64,000 nt of DNA from Bacillota bacterium (GCA_017433375.1 JAFRHG010000030.1:19254-83253); one strand, 5' to 3'; numbered from the stretch's first letter, positions 16,424 to 26,159 are shown. Numbers and translations: made by a program. Notes: a model not told the origin generated them from the sequence alone.

Positions 16424-17957
16424 GGGTATTGTCCTCCTCCACAGGCTCAGACGGCTGCGCGATCTCCGCCAGCACAGCCGGCTCCGCGGGCACGTCCTGA
16501 GGTTTATCCTGCAACTTCTCCGCCCGGACGATGTCCATCTCGAACCAGAAGGCGGAGCCCTGCCCCAGAGTGCTGTCCACTCCGAAGGAAGCCTTGTGCA
16601 GCGTCAGGATCTCCTTGACGATGGACAGGCCCAGGCCGGAGCCTTCGGAGGAGCGGACCATATTGGAACTGGAGCGGTAGTAGCGCTCCCAGATGTGATC
16701 CAGATCCTCGGCGGCGATGCCGGGGCCGTGATCCTCCACGCTGAAGCGGACGAGCCGTCCGCGTTTCTTCAGGGAAATGGCGATGAGTTTATCTTCTCCG
16801 CAGAACTTGATGGCATTGGTCACCAGATTGTTGATCACCTGTTTGATCTTATCCCTGTCCCCGAAGACGATGAAGTCCAGGGGGCAGTCCACGGTGAAGC
16901 GGAAGCCCCGGTCCGCCATGATGTCGTAGGTGCTGACGATGGCATCGACTGTATCCGTCAGGCTGAATTCCGCCTGCTCCAGGGACAGCTTGCCCGACTG
17001 GAGCCGGGAGACGGTCAGAAGATCTTCCACCAGATTGTTGAGCCGGTCGGACTCGTCGATGATGACCTGCAGGTGCTGCTCCCGCTTTTCGGGGTTGTCA
17101 CCGGAGATGTCCCGGATCATTTCCGCGTAGGAGCGGATCATGGTCAGGGGCGTGCGCAGATCGTGGGACACGTTGGCGATGAGGTCCTTCTGCATGAGGT
17201 CGGACTTCTCCAATTCAATGGAGGCACTGGTCAGGGTGTCCGCCAGATTGTTGATCTCCGTGTAATGGCCGCCTTTGAAGACCACGCCGTATTCCCCGTG
17301 GGCCAGCCGTTCCGCGGAGCGGGTGATCTTGCGGATGGGGCGGGTGATGCGGGTGGACAGATAGAGGGACAGTATGCAGGCCAGGACCAGGGAGATGATG
17401 GTGACGTAGATCAGGATGGTGGTCATGATCTTCACCGTAGAGGTGACCGGCCGCAGAGGCGAGAAGATGTACAGAACCACGGCGTCCTCATAATCGGTGC
17501 CGCTGTCGGCCCGGTTCAGGACGGTGGCGGAAGCGAACATCTTCTCCGGAATGTCCTCGCTGGTGTTGTTCAGCTCCGCCGTGCCCTCGTCGCTCAGCTG
17601 GATCTGGCCGTACATGTTTTGAATAGCGCTGCTGTAATTGTCACGGATATCCTCTCCCGGTGTGGTATAGACCAGTATGGGAAGCCCTCCCGAATAGGTG
17701 ATGACGTAGATGTTCAGGTCATAGGAACGGGAGAGGTTGGAAATGTCATAAAAGAAGCGCTCCTGATCGTTGTGCAGATAGGAGTGCTGCAGTTCGCGGG
17801 TGACGGTCTTCGTCTGGCTGCTCTTCAGGATTCCGTAAAAATTGTTCAGAAACAGGACCTGCAGTGCCCAGAGCAGAATCATCAGCGTGCCGGCAAAGAG
17901 GACGAAGTACATGAAGGTTTTGAAGTTGATGCTTCGAAAGTCGGGCTTAAGCTTCAA
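16416..17957 (-). CDS. Sensor histidine kinase
   Basis: A 513-residue membrane kinase. Transmembrane segment 1 lies at ~14-37 and segment 2 at ~175-200, bounding a ~135-residue extracytoplasmic sensor domain. A HAMP linker (~200-255) follows, then HisKA with the phospho-acceptor H265 in NVSHDLRTPLTMIRSYAEM, and a HATPase domain with N box (NNLVTNAIKF), G1 DHGPGI and G2 GSGLGLSIVKEIL. It would phosphorylate the response regulator encoded just upstream on the same strand; the genes overlap by 11 bases. The signal is unknown. The C-terminal tail is Pro/Glu/Ala-rich. Confidence 0.9.
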   Translation of the reverse strand: MKLKPDFRSINFKTFMYFVLFAGTLMILLWALQVLFLNNFYGILKSSQTKTVTRELQHSYLHNDQERFFYDISNLSRSYDLNIYVITYSGGLPILVYTTPGEDIRDNYSSAIQNMYGQIQLSDEGTAELNNTSEDIPEKMFASATVLNRADSGTDYEDAVVLYIFSPLRPVTSTVKIMTTILIYVTIISLVLACILSLYLSTRITRPIRKITRSAERLAHGEYGVVFKGGHYTEINNLADTLTSASIELEKSDLMQKDLIANVSHDLRTPLTMIRSYAEMIRDISGDNPEKREQHLQVIIDESDRLNNLVEDLLTVSRLQSGKLSLEQAEFSLTDTVDAIVSTYDIMADRGFRFTVDCPLDFIVFGDRDKIKQVINNLVTNAIKFCGEDKLIAISLKKRGRLVRFSVEDHGPGIAAEDLDHIWERYYRSSSNMVRSSEGSGLGLSIVKEILTLHKASFGVDSTLGQGSAFWFEMDIVRAEKLQDKPQDVPAEPAVLAEIAQPSEPVEEDNTHG

Positions 17958-18618
17958 ATTTGTATCCCACCCCCCGGAGTGTGACGATGTAATCCCGATA
18001 CTTGCCCAGGTTGTTGCGCAGATTCTTGATGTGGGTATCGATGGTCCGGTCGTCGCCGAAGAAATCGTATCCCCAGATGTCCGAAAGGAGCTTGTCCCGG
18101 GACAGGGCGATGTTCCTGTTTTCCACCAGATAGAACAGGAGGTCGTATTCCTTGGGCGTCAGTTCCACCTTTTCCCCGTCGATGGTCACCGTTCTCGCCG
18201 GGATGTTGATCTCCAGCCCGTCGAAGCGCATGACCTGGTCGGCGGGCTTGGCCGCCGGGTTGTGCCGGTTCAGCACGGCGTTGATCCGGGCCATCAGTTC
18301 CTTGGGGCTGAAAGGCTTGACCACGTAGTCGTCGATGCCCAGCTCGAAGCCGAAGAGTTTGTCATACTCCTCGCTGCGGGCCGACAGCATGATGATGGGG
18401 ATGTCCTTGGTTTTGCGGATCTCCTTGCAGGCGGAATACCCGTCCAGCTTCGGCATCATGATGTCCATGATGATCAGATCGTAATCGTTGAGTTTGCACA
18501 GACCGACGGCGGTCATGCCGTCCGCGGCTTCCGTGATTTCGTGTCCGTTGAACTCGGAATACTCCCGGATGACCTCCCGGATTTTCTGCTCGTCGTCTGC
18601 TACCAGAATCTTTGCCAT
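17947..18618 (-). CDS. OmpR/PhoB-family response regulator
   Basis: A 223-residue regulator: receiver domain (1-~120) with acidic pocket DDE (8-10), phospho-acceptor D52 in LIIMDIMMPKLDG, the conserved Ser/Thr in IIMLSARSE and Lys in VVKPFSP; and a winged-helix DNA-binding domain (~128-223) with LTPKEYDLLFYL and TIDTHIKNLRNNLG. It is the first gene of the minus-strand operon with the histidine kinase and radA. A GGGAGG-type site precedes the start. It is divergent from carD; the two promoters share the 120-base gap. Confidence 0.92.
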   Translation of the reverse strand: MAKILVADDEQKIREVIREYSEFNGHEITEAADGMTAVGLCKLNDYDLIIMDIMMPKLDGYSACKEIRKTKDIPIIMLSARSEEYDKLFGFELGIDDYVVKPFSPKELMARINAVLNRHNPAAKPADQVMRFDGLEINIPARTVTIDGEKVELTPKEYDLLFYLVENRNIALSRDKLLSDIWGYDFFGDDRTIDTHIKNLRNNLGKYRDYIVTLRGVGYKFEA

Positions 18619-18738
18619 GGTTTGCCTCCCTTTGCTAAAGGATACCGCAGTTTTGTGAAGGGTTTATGTATATTCTTTGCATTTCTATCATAGCATATTC
18701 TGTGGTATAATACTACATAGGTATGACCAGGAGGGAGA

Positions 18739-19215
18739 ATGATGTACCAGAAAGGCGACAGTATCCTCTATCCCATGCATGGGGCGGGGGTAATCGAATC
18801 CATCGAAAAGCGCGAAATACTGGGCAGCATCAAGGAGTACTACATCCTGCACGTTCCCATCGGTGACATGCAGGTGATGATCCCTGTGGAAAACAGCGAC
18901 ATGGTCGGCGTCCGGCCGGTGGTTTCACCGAAGGAGGCGGAGGCGGCCATCGAGATTCTCCGTCAGGAATCCACGCCCATGATCGGCAACTGGAACAAGC
19001 GGTACCGGGAGAATATGGAGAAGATCAAAACCGGCCGGATCGACCAGGTGGCGGAGATCGTCCGTAATCTGACCCGGGTGGACAGGGAAAACCGCCTGTC
19101 CGCCGGCGAGAAGAAAATGCTGTCCAACGTCCGTCGGGTGCTCCAGAGCGAATTCATGCTCGTTTTCAATATTGACGAGGAGGAAGCACGCAGGAGGATC
19201 GAAGACGCGATCTAG
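18739..19215 (+). CDS. carD: CarD-family transcription factor
   Basis: A 158-residue CarD/CdnL-type protein, which binds the RNA polymerase beta subunit and stabilises open complexes. The N-terminal RNAP-interaction (Tudor-like) domain begins GDSILYPMHGAGVIESIEKRE and includes YYILHVPIGDMQVMIPVENS; the C-terminal part is helical and basic (VDRENRLSAGEKKMLSNVRRVLQSEF). The start is ATG 18739 or the adjacent ATG 18742 after GGAGGGAG. A TATAAT at 18706-18711 is a probable -10. It is placed before yacL as in other Clostridia. Confidence 0.9.
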   Translation: MMYQKGDSILYPMHGAGVIESIEKREILGSIKEYYILHVPIGDMQVMIPVENSDMVGVRPVVSPKEAEAAIEILRQESTPMIGNWNKRYRENMEKIKTGRIDQVAEIVRNLTRVDRENRLSAGEKKMLSNVRRVLQSEFMLVFNIDEEEARRRIEDAI

Positions 19216-19288
19216 GTCATGCCCCCTGCAGTCTGGCAGAACGCGGACCCGCAGGGGTTAATATTCTGATGGAAAGGAGGTGAGAAAC

Positions 19289-20401
19289 ATGCTGCAGAAA
19301 CTGTTCAAGGCGATCCTGACGATTGTCGGGTTTGTGGTTGGCTACGGTGCGTACCAGCTGACGTGTTATATCGCGGCGGGACGGGGATTCGACATGGAGA
19401 AGAATCTGTCCCTGCCGGAAAATGTATTTATCGCTGTTGCGTTCGCAATTATCTTTGGATTAATCTTTTACAAGCTGGCACCGGTGCTGGGCAGACGGGG
19501 ACAGAAGGCGGCGGACAATATCGAATCGGACCTGAAAAAAGCGTCCAACAATGACATTGTCTTTACTGCCGTCGGCCTGATCCTGGGTCTCCTGGTCGCG
19601 TACCTGCTGACCGGACTCTACAGCGGCATCCAGATTCCGATTCTGAAGGTGATCCTGAATATCATCACCTATCTGATTCTGGGTTTTCTGGGGATCGTCA
19701 TCGCAACGAGCAGGGGCAAGGAGATCGGCTCAGCCATCCTGTCCAACCGCCGGGATTTTATGTCTTCGGGACGGACAGGCAAAGGCAAGCCCGAGGCAGT
19801 GCCGAAGATCCTGGATACCAGCGTCATCATCGACGGCCGGATCTACGATATCCTGAACACAGGGTTTATCGAGGGCCCCATCGTGATACCGGAATTCGTT
19901 CTGGTGGAACTGCGTCACATCGCCGATTCCTCGGATTCCCTGAAGCGGAACCGGGGCCGGCGCGGACTGGATATCCTTAATAAGATCCAGACGGAGTACG
20001 GCATCGAGATCTACAACACGGCCGAGGAGAAATCCCTGGATGAGATCCCGGAAGTGGACGTCAAGCTGCTCAAGCTGGCGCAGATCATGAACGGAAAAGT
20101 AGTAACCAATGACTTCAATCTGAACAAGGTGGCGACCATCAAGGGCGTGGAAGTGCTCAACATCAACGAGCTGGCCAACACCCTGAAACCGGTGGTCCTT
20201 CCCGGCGAGGAGATGATCGTATCCCTGGTCAAGGAAGGTAAGGAGCAGGATCAGGCGGTAGCCTATCTGGATGATGGAACCATGATCGTCGTGGAAGACG
20301 GCCGGCGGTTCATCGGACAGACCCTGAAAGTGGTCGTAACCAGCGTGCTGCAGACGACGGCGGGCAGAATGATCTTCGCCCGGCCGGCGGGAGATAAGTG
20401 A
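19289..20401 (+). CDS. yacL: PIN/TRAM-domain membrane protein (YacL)
   Basis: A 370-residue protein of the YacL family. Four hydrophobic segments fill the N-terminal ~145 residues; the PIN nuclease-like domain starts at ~165 ([17 protein letters not shown]) with acidic residues typical of metal-dependent RNases (D of LDTS, later E of EFVLVEL, D of [10 protein letters not shown]); and a C-terminal TRAM domain (~290-360) would bind RNA. Its cellular substrate is not established. AAAGGAGG (19273-19280) sets ATG 19289. Its TGA lies eight bases before ATG 20410 of ispDF. Confidence 0.9.
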   Translation: MLQKLFKAILTIVGFVVGYGAYQLTCYIAAGRGFDMEKNLSLPENVFIAVAFAIIFGLIFYKLAPVLGRRGQKAADNIESDLKKASNNDIVFTAVGLILGLLVAYLLTGLYSGIQIPILKVILNIITYLILGFLGIVIATSRGKEIGSAILSNRRDFMSSGRTGKGKPEAVPKILDTSVIIDGRIYDILNTGFIEGPIVIPEFVLVELRHIADSSDSLKRNRGRRGLDILNKIQTEYGIEIYNTAEEKSLDEIPEVDVKLLKLAQIMNGKVVTNDFNLNKVATIKGVEVLNINELANTLKPVVLPGEEMIVSLVKEGKEQDQAVAYLDDGTMIVVEDGRRFIGQTLKVVVTSVLQTTAGRMIFARPAGDK

Positions 20402-20409
20402 GGCCAGAC

Positions 20410-21555
20410 ATGTTTGAAGGAAGGCGTGTAGCGGCAATTATCGCAGCGGGAGGGAAGGGAACCCGCATGGGTTCCGACCTCCCCAAGCAGTATATGAAGA
20501 TCGGCGGGCAGCCGGTTCTCATCAAGGCCATGAAGACCTTTGAGAACATGGAAGCCATCGATCACATTTTTGTGGTGGCCGGCGAGGACTACGTGCAGCT
20601 GTGCGAGGACCTGATCGGCGCCTACGGGCTGGACAAAGTGGAATCCGTAGTGGCCGGCGGCGAGGAGCGACAGGACTCGGTATACAACGCGCTGCAGGAG
20701 ATGAACCGCCGCAAGCCCGGTGTGGAGTATGTGCTCATTCATGACGCGGCCAGGCCCTTCGTCAGCGAAGAGGTCGTGGAAAGCGTCCTGCGGGAGACGG
20801 CGCGAAAGGGCGCGGCGGTCGCCTGCGTGGCCATGAAGAACAGCGTCCGCAAACTGGGGGAGGAAAGCAGCGAGAGCGTGGACCGGAGGGACTACGTCTC
20901 CGTGCAGACGCCCCAGGGATTCCGCAAGTCCCTGCTCATCGAAGCCTACGAGAAGGCCTATGACGATTCCTTTTACGGGACGGACGACGCCGCCATCGTG
21001 GAACACGCCGGCGGCAAGATCGCCATCGTAGACGGCGAATACCAGAACATCAAGATCACCACAAGGGAGGATCTGCCCATGGAAAACCGCATCGGCACGG
21101 GATTTGACGTCCACCGCCTGGTGGAGGGACGCAAACTGATCCTGGGCGGAGTGGAGATCCCCTGGGAGAAGGGCCTGGACGGCCACTCCGACGCGGACGT
21201 GCTGGTCCACGCCCTGATGGACGCCCTGCTGGGCGCCGCCGGAATGGGCGACATCGGCCTGCATTTCCCGGACACGGATCCGGCCTATGAGGGCATATCC
21301 AGCATGCTGCTTTTGAAGGAAGTCCATCAGAAACTGGAGGACGCCTTCTACCGGATCGGCAATGTGGACGTGACGGTCATCGCCCAGCGGCCGAAGCTGC
21401 GGCCCTACATCGAGGAGATGCGGGACATGGTAGCGGAGTGCCTGGATATCGACCGCAGCCGGGTGAGCATCAAGGCCACCACCACGGAAAGCCTGGGATT
21501 CACCGGAAGGGAAGAGGGCATCGCCTGCCAGGCGGCGGCCTCGATCTACCGGTAG
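20410..21555 (+). CDS. ispDF: Bifunctional IspD/IspF (MEP isoprenoid pathway)
   Basis: A 381-residue fusion of two MEP-pathway enzymes. Residues ~1-222 are IspD (MEP cytidylyltransferase): [38 protein letters not shown]. Residues ~224-381 are IspF (MECDP synthase): [44 protein letters not shown] and the C-terminal [19 protein letters not shown], containing the zinc ligands. IspDF fusions are known from other bacteria. I use ATG 20410 (GTGAGG upstream); GTG 20398, overlapping the yacL stop, is an alternative. The organism therefore makes isoprenoids by the non-mevalonate route. Confidence 0.93.
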   Translation: MFEGRRVAAIIAAGGKGTRMGSDLPKQYMKIGGQPVLIKAMKTFENMEAIDHIFVVAGEDYVQLCEDLIGAYGLDKVESVVAGGEERQDSVYNALQEMNRRKPGVEYVLIHDAARPFVSEEVVESVLRETARKGAAVACVAMKNSVRKLGEESSESVDRRDYVSVQTPQGFRKSLLIEAYEKAYDDSFYGTDDAAIVEHAGGKIAIVDGEYQNIKITTREDLPMENRIGTGFDVHRLVEGRKLILGGVEIPWEKGLDGHSDADVLVHALMDALLGAAGMGDIGLHFPDTDPAYEGISSMLLLKEVHQKLEDAFYRIGNVDVTVIAQRPKLRPYIEEMRDMVAECLDIDRSRVSIKATTTESLGFTGREEGIACQAAASIYR

Positions 21556-21662
21556 CACACAGACCAGAGCGGCCTGAGCGGCATTGCCTTTGCACCCGCC
21601 TCCGGCACTACAACAACAGAAACTAACGGGCGCGGCCCGGGAAAAGAGGAAAAGACGATAAT

Positions 21663-23396
21663 ATGAAATGTTCAACTATGCACTTTAAGACACTGCGGGA
21701 AGTACCGGCGGAAGCCGAGATCCCCAGCCACATCCTTTTGCTGAGGGCGGGAATGATCCGCAAACTGGTTTCCGGCGTTTACGGCTTCATGCCCCTGGGC
21801 TGGCGGTCCATCCGCAAAATCGAGGACATCGTCCGGCAGGAAATGGACGCTTCCGGCGGACAGGAAATCCACATGTCGGCCATTCAGCCGGCGGAGCTCT
21901 GGCAGGAGTCAGGCCGCTGGTCGGCCTACGGACCGGAGCTGTGGCGCCTCAAGGACCGCAATGACCGGGACTTCTGTCTCGGACCGACCCACGAGGAAAT
22001 ATTCACGGACATCGTGCGCAACGACATCTCCTCCTACCGGCAGCTGCCCATGAATCTCTATCAGATCCAGACCAAGTACCGGGACGAGGCCCGGCCCCGC
22101 TTCGGCCTGATGCGCAGCCGGGAGTTCATCATGAAGGACGCCTATTCCTTTGACCGGGACGAAGCGGGCCTGGACGAGAGCTATCGGATCATGTATGAGG
22201 CTTACGGGCGGATCTTCACCCGGTGCGGGCTGACCTTCCGTCCCGTGGAGGCGGATTCCGGCGCCATCGGCGGCAGCAACTCCCACGAGTTCACGGCCCT
22301 GTCGGAGGTGGGCGAGAGCGAGATCGCCTACTGTGAGAAGTGCAGCATGGCGGCGACCACGGAACGGGCGGAGTGCGTCGATGCAAAGGCAATGGACGAC
22401 GCGGAGCTCCCCATGGAGGAGGTCCACACTCCGGGCACATCCACCATTGAAGCGGTAGCCGATTACCTGGGCCTGGACAAATCCCAGACCATGAAGGCGC
22501 TGCTCTTCGTGAAGTATGACGAACAGGGGCAGGAGGACGGCTACGTGGCCGCCTTCGTCCGCGGCGACCGGGAACTGAACATGACCAAGCTGGTCAACGC
22601 GCTGGATATCCCCGAGCACGCGATTGCCTTTGCTGACGAAGAAAGCATGGGCGCGGCCACCGGCTGCGTCGGCGGATTCACCGGACCGGTGGGGCTGCAC
22701 GACTGCACCATCGTCGTGGACAGCGAGCTGCCGGGGCAGAAGAACCTTTGCGCCGGCGCCTGCAAGGTCGACCATCATATCAAGAACGTAAACTACGGCC
22801 GGGACTACACCGGCGATATCGTGACGGACATCAAGGTGCTGGGCGAGGGGGATCCCTGCCCGGTCTGCGGCGCGCCGGTGAAATACGCCCGGGGCATCGA
22901 GGTGGGCCAGGTCTTCAAGCTGGGCACCAAGTACAGCGAGTCCATGGGGGCCTATTACAAAGACGAGAACATGGAGAGCTATCCCATCGTCATGGGCTGC
23001 TACGGCATCGGCGTGAGCCGGACGCTGGCGGCGGTGGTGGAGCAGCACCACGATGACAACGGGATCATCTGGCCCATGTCCGTGGCGCCCTATCACGTGA
23101 TCATCACCCTGATGAAGCCCGATGACGAGGTCCAGAGCGGCGTGGCGGAAAAGATCTACGACGCGCTGCTGGACGCGGGCGTGGAAGTCATGCTGGACGA
23201 CCGCAAGGAGCGTCCCGGCGTCAAGTTCAAGGACGCGGATCTGCTGGGCATTCCCCTGCGGATCACCGTGGGCCGCGGCGCGGCGGACGGCATGGTGGAA
23301 TACAAGCTGCGCAGGGATGCGGAGCGCACCGACATGACGGTGGAGGAGGCCATCGCGGAGGCCATCCGGATTGTCAATGAAGAACGGAACGGATAA
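21663..23396 (+). CDS. proS: Prolyl-tRNA synthetase
   Basis: A 577-residue bacterial-type class II ProRS. Motif 2 (KYRDEARPRFGLMRSREFIMKDAYSF) and motif 3 (GCYGIGVSRTLAAVVEQ) are clear; a ~180-residue insertion between motifs 2 and 3 (about 225-405) is the Ala-tRNA(Pro) editing domain, and the C-terminal ~110 residues are the anticodon-binding domain (PYHVIITLMKPDDE, LDDRKERPGVKFKDADLLG). AGAGGAAAAG lies 11-20 bases upstream of ATG 21663. Its last 20 bases overlap the first chromate-transporter gene. Confidence 0.95.
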   Translation: MKCSTMHFKTLREVPAEAEIPSHILLLRAGMIRKLVSGVYGFMPLGWRSIRKIEDIVRQEMDASGGQEIHMSAIQPAELWQESGRWSAYGPELWRLKDRNDRDFCLGPTHEEIFTDIVRNDISSYRQLPMNLYQIQTKYRDEARPRFGLMRSREFIMKDAYSFDRDEAGLDESYRIMYEAYGRIFTRCGLTFRPVEADSGAIGGSNSHEFTALSEVGESEIAYCEKCSMAATTERAECVDAKAMDDAELPMEEVHTPGTSTIEAVADYLGLDKSQTMKALLFVKYDEQGQEDGYVAAFVRGDRELNMTKLVNALDIPEHAIAFADEESMGAATGCVGGFTGPVGLHDCTIVVDSELPGQKNLCAGACKVDHHIKNVNYGRDYTGDIVTDIKVLGEGDPCPVCGAPVKYARGIEVGQVFKLGTKYSESMGAYYKDENMESYPIVMGCYGIGVSRTLAAVVEQHHDDNGIIWPMSVAPYHVIITLMKPDDEVQSGVAEKIYDALLDAGVEVMLDDRKERPGVKFKDADLLGIPLRITVGRGAADGMVEYKLRRDAERTDMTVEEAIAEAIRIVNEERNG

Positions 23397-24027
23397 ACAT
23401 AAGGGCGGGGGCCGCGACACCGGCGAAGGGGTCGTGGACCACGGCGGTACGGGCCGGCTGATGGGGAAACTGTTCTGGGAATTCCTGAAACTGGGCCTGT
23501 TCACCATCGGCGGCGGCATGGCCATGATTCCCCAGATGCAGCGCCTTGCGTCGGAGGACAACCGCTGGCTTTCCCGTGAGGAAGTTGTGGACTGCATCGC
23601 CCTCAGCCAGTCCCTGCCCGGCATCATCGCCATCAATATGGCCACCTATATCGGCCGGCGGATCTGCGGCGTCCGGGGAGCCGTCGCGGCGACGACGGGC
23701 GTGGTCCTGCCGTCCTTTGTGATCATCCTGGCGGCGGTGCTGGCGCTGGGCCAGATCGGGGACAACCCCTGGCTGGCCGGTGCGTTTCTCGGCGTCAAGG
23801 CAGCGGTCTGCGGACTGATCCTGGTCACGGCCGTCAGGCTGGGCAGGCAGATTCTCCGCTCGCCCTTTCACTGGGTCCTGATGATCGGTTCCCTGATTGC
23901 CATCGGTTTTCTGGGGATCAACGCCGTCTGGGTCGTTTTGGCCGGCGCCCTGGCGGGCATCTTCCGATGCCTGATCGTGACGCGGGAAGAGAAGCCGGGA
24001 CAGACGGGAGAGGGGGGAGAGCGATGA
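23377..24027 (+). CDS. Chromate transporter, half-size CHR protein 1
   Basis: A ~216-residue membrane protein with one CHR domain: FWEFLKLGLFTIGGGMAMIPQMQRLA, WLSREEVVDCIALSQSLPGIIAINMATYIG and VLPSFVIILAAVLALG. Half-size ChrA proteins work in pairs to export chromate or related anions, though many may act on other substrates. The ATG at 23377 lies inside proS; the hydrophilic first 30 residues (Gly/Asp-rich) are unusual, and ATG 23461 would start directly at the CHR domain, but its ribosome binding site is weak. Overlaps the partner gene by four bases. Confidence 0.82.
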   Translation: MKNGTDKHKGGGRDTGEGVVDHGGTGRLMGKLFWEFLKLGLFTIGGGMAMIPQMQRLASEDNRWLSREEVVDCIALSQSLPGIIAINMATYIGRRICGVRGAVAATTGVVLPSFVIILAAVLALGQIGDNPWLAGAFLGVKAAVCGLILVTAVRLGRQILRSPFHWVLMIGSLIAIGFLGINAVWVVLAGALAGIFRCLIVTREEKPGQTGEGGER

Positions 24028-24608
24028 CGGAACTCACCCTCTTTGCGGCATTCTTCCGCATCGGACTCTTCGGTTTCGGTGGCGGACTGGTCATGCTCCC
24101 GCTGATCTACCAGAGCGTGCAGCAGTTCGGCTTCATGTCAACGGAGGAATTCTCCGACCTGCTGGCTTTGTCCCAGGTCACTCCGGGACCCATTGCGGTC
24201 AACGCAGCGACCTATGTGGGACTTCACGCAGGCGGTCTTCCCGGCGCGGTCTGCGCCACCATCGGCGTCACGCTTCCGGCATTCCTGATCATGCTTCTGG
24301 TCTGCCGGATCCTGGACCGGTTCCAGACGAATCCGCTGGTGAAGGGTGGCTTCGAGGGCATCCGGCCGGTGACGGTGGGCATGGTAGGCGCCGGGGTGCT
24401 CTTTGTCAGCCAGGGCGTGCTGGTACACGGCCCGGTGGTCTCGGCGAAACTGGTGACCGCCGGCATCGGATACTACGACTTTATCGCCATTGCCATCGCC
24501 GCGGCCTCGGTGCTGCTCATGACCCTGCTGAACATGAAGCCTATTCGGGTCATGCTGCTGATGGCGGTCGTCGGCGCACTGCTGGGCGGCCTGGGCGTGT
24601 TCGGGTGA
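24024..24608 (+). CDS. Chromate transporter, half-size CHR protein 2
   Basis: A 194-residue CHR-domain protein paired with the preceding gene: LFAAFFRIGLFGFGGGLVMLPLIYQ, MSTEEFSDLLALSQVTPGPIAVNAATYVG and VTLPAFLIMLLVCRIL, with about six hydrophobic segments. ATGA overlap with the first half suggests coupled translation and a heteromeric transporter. GAGGGGGGAG upstream is a strong ribosome binding site. Chromate as the natural substrate is unproven for most clostridial pairs. Confidence 0.85.
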   Translation: MTELTLFAAFFRIGLFGFGGGLVMLPLIYQSVQQFGFMSTEEFSDLLALSQVTPGPIAVNAATYVGLHAGGLPGAVCATIGVTLPAFLIMLLVCRILDRFQTNPLVKGGFEGIRPVTVGMVGAGVLFVSQGVLVHGPVVSAKLVTAGIGYYDFIAIAIAAASVLLMTLLNMKPIRVMLLMAVVGALLGGLGVFG

Positions 24609-24704
24609 CATACTCCCACCACTCTATGAAAAAACGTGGCTTCATGGGGCGCCGCCCGGCTGGCGGACGGCTCGCCGATAACGACAGTAACGGAGAGGTA
24701 CATT

Positions 24705-25163
24705 ATGTGGAAAGGCGGAGTGCGGGTAATCGTACTCGACGAAAAGGATCGCATGCTCCTGGTGCGGCAGCACCATGAGGACAAGGATATCTGGATGGTT
24801 CCCGGCGGCGGGATCGAAGAAGGGGAGAGCGCCCGGGAGGCCGCTGTCCGCGAAGTAAAGGAAGAGACCGGACTGGACATCGTCTGCGACGGCCTGCTCT
24901 GGCATGTGGAGGAGGTCTCCGCCCGGGGCCAGCGCTTCGTCAACTTCTTCATGGGCCATCTGGCGGACAGCCGCCAGCAGCTGGAACTCGGCTGGGATCC
25001 GGAACTGGCGAAGGACAGCCAGGTCCTTCGGGAAGTGGTCTTTCTGAGCCGGGAGGAGATCGCGGATCTGGAGATTCTGTATCCGGAGTATCTGAAAGAT
25101 GAATTCTGGGACCTGCGGGAAAGCGGCCGGCTCGGCTACGACGCCTTCCGCGTGCGGGAATAG
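24705..25163 (+). CDS. NUDIX hydrolase
   Basis: A 152-residue NUDIX protein. The catalytic box is intact: G(5X)E(7X)REVxEExG in GGIEEGESAREAAVREVKEETGLD, preceded by IWMVPGG. The fold otherwise shows VRVIVLDEKDRMLLVRQ and a C-terminal helix. Such enzymes hydrolyse nucleoside diphosphate-X compounds; the specific substrate cannot be told. GGAGAGG (24692-24698) sets ATG 24705. It lies 96 bases after the chromate transporters. Confidence 0.85.
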   Translation: MWKGGVRVIVLDEKDRMLLVRQHHEDKDIWMVPGGGIEEGESAREAAVREVKEETGLDIVCDGLLWHVEEVSARGQRFVNFFMGHLADSRQQLELGWDPELAKDSQVLREVVFLSREEIADLEILYPEYLKDEFWDLRESGRLGYDAFRVRE

Positions 25164-25200
25164 GGCCCGGCCATCAGCGACAGGCATCCACGGGGCAACT

Positions 25201-25263
25201 CCCTTATCAGCGACGATCAACCGCAGGGCGACCCCTTATCAGCGACGATCAACCGCAGGGCAA
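25201..25263 (+). repeat. 32-bp tandem duplication between NUDIX and cyclophilin genes
   Basis: Bases from 25201 and from 25233 are near-identical 32-bp units (CCCTTATCAGCGACGATC then AACCGCAGGGC). A weaker related unit (ATCAGCGAC...GGGGCAACT) precedes them at 25172-25200, so a degenerate third copy may exist. The repeat is untranslated spacer. Confidence 0.85.
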
Positions 25264-25305
25264 GATGCCCCGCGGACTGACGATAACATCAACAGGAGGA
25301 AGAGT

Positions 25306-25788
25306 ATGAAGTACGTAAGAATCGAAATGGAGAACGGCGGTGTCATGAGAGGCGAACTCTATCCGGAGATCGCGCCCATCACCGTCGAGAACTTTGTGAA
25401 GCTGGTGGAGGACGGATTCTATGACGGCCTGATCTTTCACCGGGTCATTCCCGGATTCATGATCCAGGGCGGCTGCCCCGACGGAACGGGTATGGGCGGC
25501 CCGGGCTGGAACATCAAAGGCGAGTTTTCCGGCAACGGCGTCAAGAACGATCTGAAGCACGAGCGCGGTGTCCTGTCCATGGCCAGAGCCATGCATCCCG
25601 ATTCCGCGGGCTCCCAGTTCTTCATCATGGTCGCCACCTCGCCCCATCTGGACGGCCAGTACGCGGCCTTCGGCAAGATCACCGAGGGCATGGAGGTGGC
25701 CGACGCCATCGTGCAGCAGCCCCGGAACGCCATGGACAAACCCAACAAGCCCCAGCGCATGAAGAAGGTCACCATCGAAGAAGACTAG
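25306..25788 (+). CDS. Peptidyl-prolyl cis-trans isomerase, cyclophilin type
   Basis: A 160-residue cytoplasmic cyclophilin without signal peptide. Core residues are present: FHRVIPGFMIQGGCPDGTGMGGPGW (active-site Arg and Phe), RGVLSMARAMHPDSAGSQFFIM and HLDGQYAAFGKITEGMEVAD. It catalyses proline isomerisation during protein folding. AGGAGGAAG (25294-25302) sets ATG 25306. It is followed by a long intergenic region with a structured repeat. Confidence 0.93.
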   Translation: MKYVRIEMENGGVMRGELYPEIAPITVENFVKLVEDGFYDGLIFHRVIPGFMIQGGCPDGTGMGGPGWNIKGEFSGNGVKNDLKHERGVLSMARAMHPDSAGSQFFIMVATSPHLDGQYAAFGKITEGMEVADAIVQQPRNAMDKPNKPQRMKKVTIEED

Positions 25789-25827
25789 GGGCATCAGAAC
25801 ATTAATTGGAAGAAAATCCCATCCCGT

Positions 25828-26100
25828 GGTGTATAACGGGGTGGGATTGCTTTTGCCCATTCACGAATATCCATATATTTCCAGTGAAAACAGCCTTTTT
25901 CGGACCGCTCGTGAATAAATCAGACCTGAATTCTATTTCATACACCGTTTTTCCCGTTTTCGGTGTATGAAATCGATTTTCAGAAGAAAACATTCACAGA
26001 ATGGAAATATATGGTAGCTTTTAGGCCAAAATCAGGGGATCTGGTGAATGAATGAGCGGTTCAGGCTCAATTATTCACGAGGTGGAAATATATGGAAGCG
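25828..26100 (+). repeat. Structured intergenic repeat element, copy 1 (~270 bp)
   Basis: Closely similar to 48917-49188, in the same orientation. Landmarks: TGGTGTAT; ATTCACGA with TCGTGAAT as inverted arms (25859-25866 and 25909-25916) enclosing CCATATATTTCC; a hairpin TTTCATACACCG/CGGTGTATGAAA (25937-25972); CATTCACA followed by GGAAATATATGG; then TGGTGAATGAATGAG and TTATTCACGAGG with a final GGAAATATATGG. The ~190 bases from about 25830 to 26015 align with copy 2 almost without gaps. A minus-strand frame over part of it (25802-25993) is open in both copies, but the palindromes explain much of its conservation. Much richer in A and T than the flanking genes. Confidence 0.8.
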
Positions 26101-26159
26101 CCGGAATGGCCATAAGCGGGAGAGAAGCGGAAAAGCAATCCCGGTCCCGAAAAAAATGA

